5,685 nt of DNA from JAZDLM01 sp043801895 (GTDB lineage Bacteria > Patescibacteriota > Kazan-3B-28): contig JAZDLM010000050.1 in assembly GCA_043801895.1 (NCBI GenBank), positions 1 through 5,685 of the forward strand, written 5' to 3'. The notes below the pieces were generated by a model. The model did not search any database. It worked only from the letters and a program-made list of their open reading frames with translations, and was not told the origin of the DNA. The position numbers were made by a program, and so were the translations under genes. Below are positions 4,185-5,685 of this stretch, piece by piece; position 1 is the stretch's first letter, and each line of letters begins with the position of its first letter.

Positions 4185-4740
4185 CCAAATGGCTAATCTG
4201 CAGCTTAAACCATCTACTTCTGATCGGGAGCCGGTATTAATTAAGCGCTCGCAAAGCGGCGATGAGACCGCGTTTGGCGAGCTATACGAGATCTGGGCAG
4301 CCAAGGTTTACCGCTTCGTTTACTTCCGAGTTAAAAATGTCCCGACCGCGGAGGATCTTACCTCGGAAATCTTCTTGAAGGCTTGGCAGAAAATCCATCA
4401 ATACAAGCCCCAGGCCAACATCAAGTTCTCCTCCTGGCTGTACACTATTGCGCGAAATTCAGTCATCGACTACTACCGCATCAGTCGCCGAATAGAAATT
4501 TCTTTCGAGGGTCTGCCAGAAATTGCCGATCTTGAAGGAAGCGAACCATTCGCGGCCGAGCTTACTCTAGACAAAACGCTCAGCCAATTGCCGACCGAAT
4601 ACGAAAAAGTATTGCGGTTGCGGTTCGTAGAAGAGTTGCCGATCGCGCGGATCGCGCAGATCATGCAGAAGAAAGAAAGTAACATCCGTATCTTGACCTA
4701 TCGCGCGCTGCAGAAATTAAAAATTGAGTTAGACAAGTAG
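4177..4740 (+). CDS. ECF-type RNA polymerase sigma factor (module 2)
   Basis: This 187-residue protein is a second sigma2-sigma4 factor, clearly related to but divergent from the 1867 product. Region 2 (about 26-101) includes SGDETAFGELYEIW, AEDLTSEIFLKAWQKI (58-73) and FSSWLYTIARNSVIDYYR (84-101). Region 4 (about 132-184) includes LPTEYEKVLRLRFVEELPIARIAQIMQKKESNIRILTYRALQKLK in consecutive helices, a normal helix-turn-helix. The first 16 residues are a poorly conserved tail, and the ATG at 4189 (Met5) is an equally possible start. Both starts lack a clear Shine-Dalgarno. Upstream lie a sigma-70-like promoter, a 34-codon frame overlapping the start, a terminator-like hairpin and a candidate ECF promoter. 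A DUF5667-like membrane protein gene follows after 118 nt, a looser arrangement than in module 1. The differing -35-binding helices (KTENSIRVIVKRGL versus KKESNIRILTYRAL) suggest the two sigma factors read distinct promoters. Confidence 0.95.
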   Translation: MTSQMANLQLKPSTSDREPVLIKRSQSGDETAFGELYEIWAAKVYRFVYFRVKNVPTAEDLTSEIFLKAWQKIHQYKPQANIKFSSWLYTIARNSVIDYYRISRRIEISFEGLPEIADLEGSEPFAAELTLDKTLSQLPTEYEKVLRLRFVEELPIARIAQIMQKKESNIRILTYRALQKLKIELDK

Positions 4741-4748
4741 TCTCTAAG

Positions 4749-4767
4749 AGTTCCACTGGGAATTTTT
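4749..4767 (+). terminator. Weak terminator after the second sigma gene
   Basis: AGTTCC (4749-4754) pairs with GGAATT (4759-4764), with one G-T pair and a 4-nt loop, and runs into T residues to 4767. It begins 8 nt after the TAG. With a short stem and T-run overlapping the 3' arm, it may allow read-through into the next gene. Confidence 0.4.
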
Positions 4768-4770
4768 GGG

Positions 4771-4803
4771 GAGTCATCGCTTCGATGTTTTTGATAATGA
4801 CTC
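4771..4803 (+). promoter_or_regulatory. Two mutually exclusive hairpins in the sigma/anti-sigma gap
   Basis: CATCG (4775-4779) and CGATG (4783-4787) form a tight hairpin followed by TTTTT (4788-4792), a terminator shape. The flanking GAGTCAT (4771-4777) and ATGACTC (4797-4803) form a perfect 7-bp outer pairing that shares bases 4775-4777 with the inner stem, so only one can form fully. This resembles a terminator/antiterminator pair, or a tandem terminator with the 4749 hairpin. Confidence 0.4.
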
Positions 4804-4820
4804 TCACAATTATTCAACGC

Positions 4821-4849
4821 GGAACTTTTTTCATATTGAAGGCCGCTTA
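4821..4849 (+). promoter_or_regulatory. Candidate ECF-type promoter of the second DUF5667-like gene
   Basis: GGAAC (4821-4825), which with the next bases gives the sigma-E-like GGAACTT, is followed after 18 bp by CGCTTA (4844-4849). Transcription would begin near 4856, 3 nt before the ATG at 4859. The -10 resembles CGTTA at 4166. No Shine-Dalgarno is present. The GGAACTT element is convincing; the -10 and spacing less so. Confidence 0.35.
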
Positions 4850-4858
4850 ATCTATCAC

Positions 4859-5685
4859 ATGACTAAACTGCATCCCGAACAACTCGAAAAAGATCTCAGC
4901 ATTTTGGGTAAAAATGCGGTTTTGTCGTTGACCCAAAGACAGAAGCTCCGCGACCGGTTATTTAAGCAGATCGGCCAGTTAGATTTGGTGGAGGCGATGC
5001 AAACCCATACCGAGGCAGGGGATTTGGTTATGCCACTCAACAAACTCCGATACATCTTCCGGCCACAGCGGATCGTCTTTGGCTTGCCGGCAACGGCCGG
5101 GGTGGTGGTGGCAGTTTTTCTCGCTACCCTTACTACCGGTGCCATGGCGCAAAGCGCCCGCCCGGGTGATCCACTATTTGGAGTACGGCGGACATTTGAA
5201 ACTGTCCAAATCGCCTTGACCACCAACCCGGCCAAAAAAGCGGAAATGAAGTTGGCTATTCTGGGCGATCGCTTGCAAGACCTCCAGACCGTTGATGGTA
5301 AAAACCTGGAAGTGGTGTTGCAGGAATCTCAGAAAGCCATTGCTAGCGCTCAAAGCGCAATTACGGATCTAAAAGGGGCCGATACCGAAACCAGCGCCGG
5401 CTTAGTGGCCAAGCTTAAGGCACTGATCGATAACCAAAGAACTACCCTGGCCACCACCATCAAGGGTGGAGTGGGGAACGCGGAACTGACAAAAAGTTTT
5501 CTGGCCATGCGTGACGAGCTGGACATTCTTTTGCCGACCGACAACCCCCAGCCCACTAATGACAAAACCAACTCTGTCGCCGCGGCGATGCCGGTTCCTG
5601 TTATCGATGACACTTCCCGGACCAACTTCTATGGCAGTCTCACCACCAACTACGGCGCACCCGCCCTATTTGAAAACGGTAAGGC
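4859..5685 (+). CDS. DUF5667-like membrane protein, putative anti-sigma factor (module 2, 3' end outside window)
   Basis: The frame runs 275 codons from ATG 4859 to the right edge without a stop, so the C-terminus is missing. Residues 1-71 are cytoplasmic. The first 38 align without gaps to the 2403 protein (identical at Q8, E10, G17, L22, S23, R27, L30, R33, L34, I38), in the pattern LSxxxRxxLxxRL. A hydrophobic span (about 72-95) is the anchor. Outside follows AQSARPGDPLFGVRRTFETV (97-116) and TTNPAKKAEMKLAILGDRLQDL (121-142), a good match to the DUF5667 layout (PGD-L-Y/F, K-x-E, then a helix ending R-L-x-x-L). Helical sequence continues to about 220, then a Thr-, Pro- and Asn-rich, probably disordered region. 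Its place after a sigma gene repeats module 1, though with a 118-nt gap and a possible promoter of its own. No zinc anti-sigma motif is visible. The start has no Shine-Dalgarno but is supported by the N-terminal match. Confidence 0.85.
   Translation, partial: MTKLHPEQLEKDLSILGKNAVLSLTQRQKLRDRLFKQIGQLDLVEAMQTHTEAGDLVMPLNKLRYIFRPQRIVFGLPATAGVVVAVFLATLTTGAMAQSARPGDPLFGVRRTFETVQIALTTNPAKKAEMKLAILGDRLQDLQTVDGKNLEVVLQESQKAIASAQSAITDLKGADTETSAGLVAKLKALIDNQRTTLATTIKGGVGNAELTKSFLAMRDELDILLPTDNPQPTNDKTNSVAAAMPVPVIDDTSRTNFYGSLTTNYGAPALFENGK

Noticed and set aside
4638..4668. GATCGCGC-type 9-nt tandem similarity in sigma 2
   Set aside because: It follows from repeated Ile-Ala-Arg/Gln codons in the helix-turn-helix and needs no repeat element to explain it.
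2403..5685. Classical zinc-binding anti-sigma (ZAS) domain
   Set aside because: No HxxxCxxC motif in the cytoplasmic N-termini of the 2403 or 4859 products; any anti-sigma role must use another fold.
1..5685. CRISPR array, tRNA, rRNA, transposon or phage genes
   Set aside because: No regularly spaced repeats, cloverleaf, transposase or phage protein signatures were seen on either strand.

Overview
The window looks bacterial, and I would place it in the Candidate Phyla Radiation (Patescibacteria) or a similar small-genome lineage with moderate confidence. The reasons are compact spacing, several starts with no Shine-Dalgarno sequence directly behind a -10 box, a tRNA-modification gene carrying in-frame palindromic repeats, and ECF sigma factors paired with DUF5667-type membrane proteins. 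TGA, TAA and TAG all act as stops (one gene ends in TGA), so the code is standard, which argues against Gracilibacteria and Absconditabacteria.

Region 1 (1-1285) is a 5'-truncated mnmA (tRNA U34 2-thiouridylase) with its catalytic motifs intact. Three extra segments are inserted in frame, each encoded by hairpin-forming repeat DNA. Region 2 (about 1311-1841) is a self-contained GC-rich cassette: promoter, strong Shine-Dalgarno, GTG start, a 129-residue protein of unknown function, and two hairpins of which the second is a strong intrinsic terminator.

Region 3 (1850-5685) is the interesting part. It holds two ECF sigma factors (1867-2397 and 4177-4740). Each is followed by a gene for a single-pass membrane protein with a short cytoplasmic N-terminus and a DUF5667-like extracytoplasmic domain (2403-3374, and 4859 to beyond the right edge). 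Between the modules lies a third, shorter relative (3449-4012) that keeps the membrane segment and outer domain but lacks the cytoplasmic part. The two full-length proteins share an ungapped N-terminal motif of about 38 residues. I infer this to be the sigma-binding (anti-sigma) part, which would make this a duplicated envelope-sensing sigma/anti-sigma system plus an orphan outer-domain protein. The first module has a GGGGTTA-type repeat with G-quadruplex potential exactly at the sigma/anti-sigma junction. Its anti-sigma-like gene also has a strong internal Shine-Dalgarno and ATG, which would produce a short form resembling the orphan.

The second sigma gene is preceded by a leader holding a sigma-70-like promoter, a 34-codon ORF overlapping the sigma start, and a terminator-like hairpin. 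This could be an attenuator, a small RNA, or the end of one transcript followed by an ECF-type promoter. No tRNA, rRNA, CRISPR array, transposase or phage gene was seen. The last gene has no stop codon within the window.
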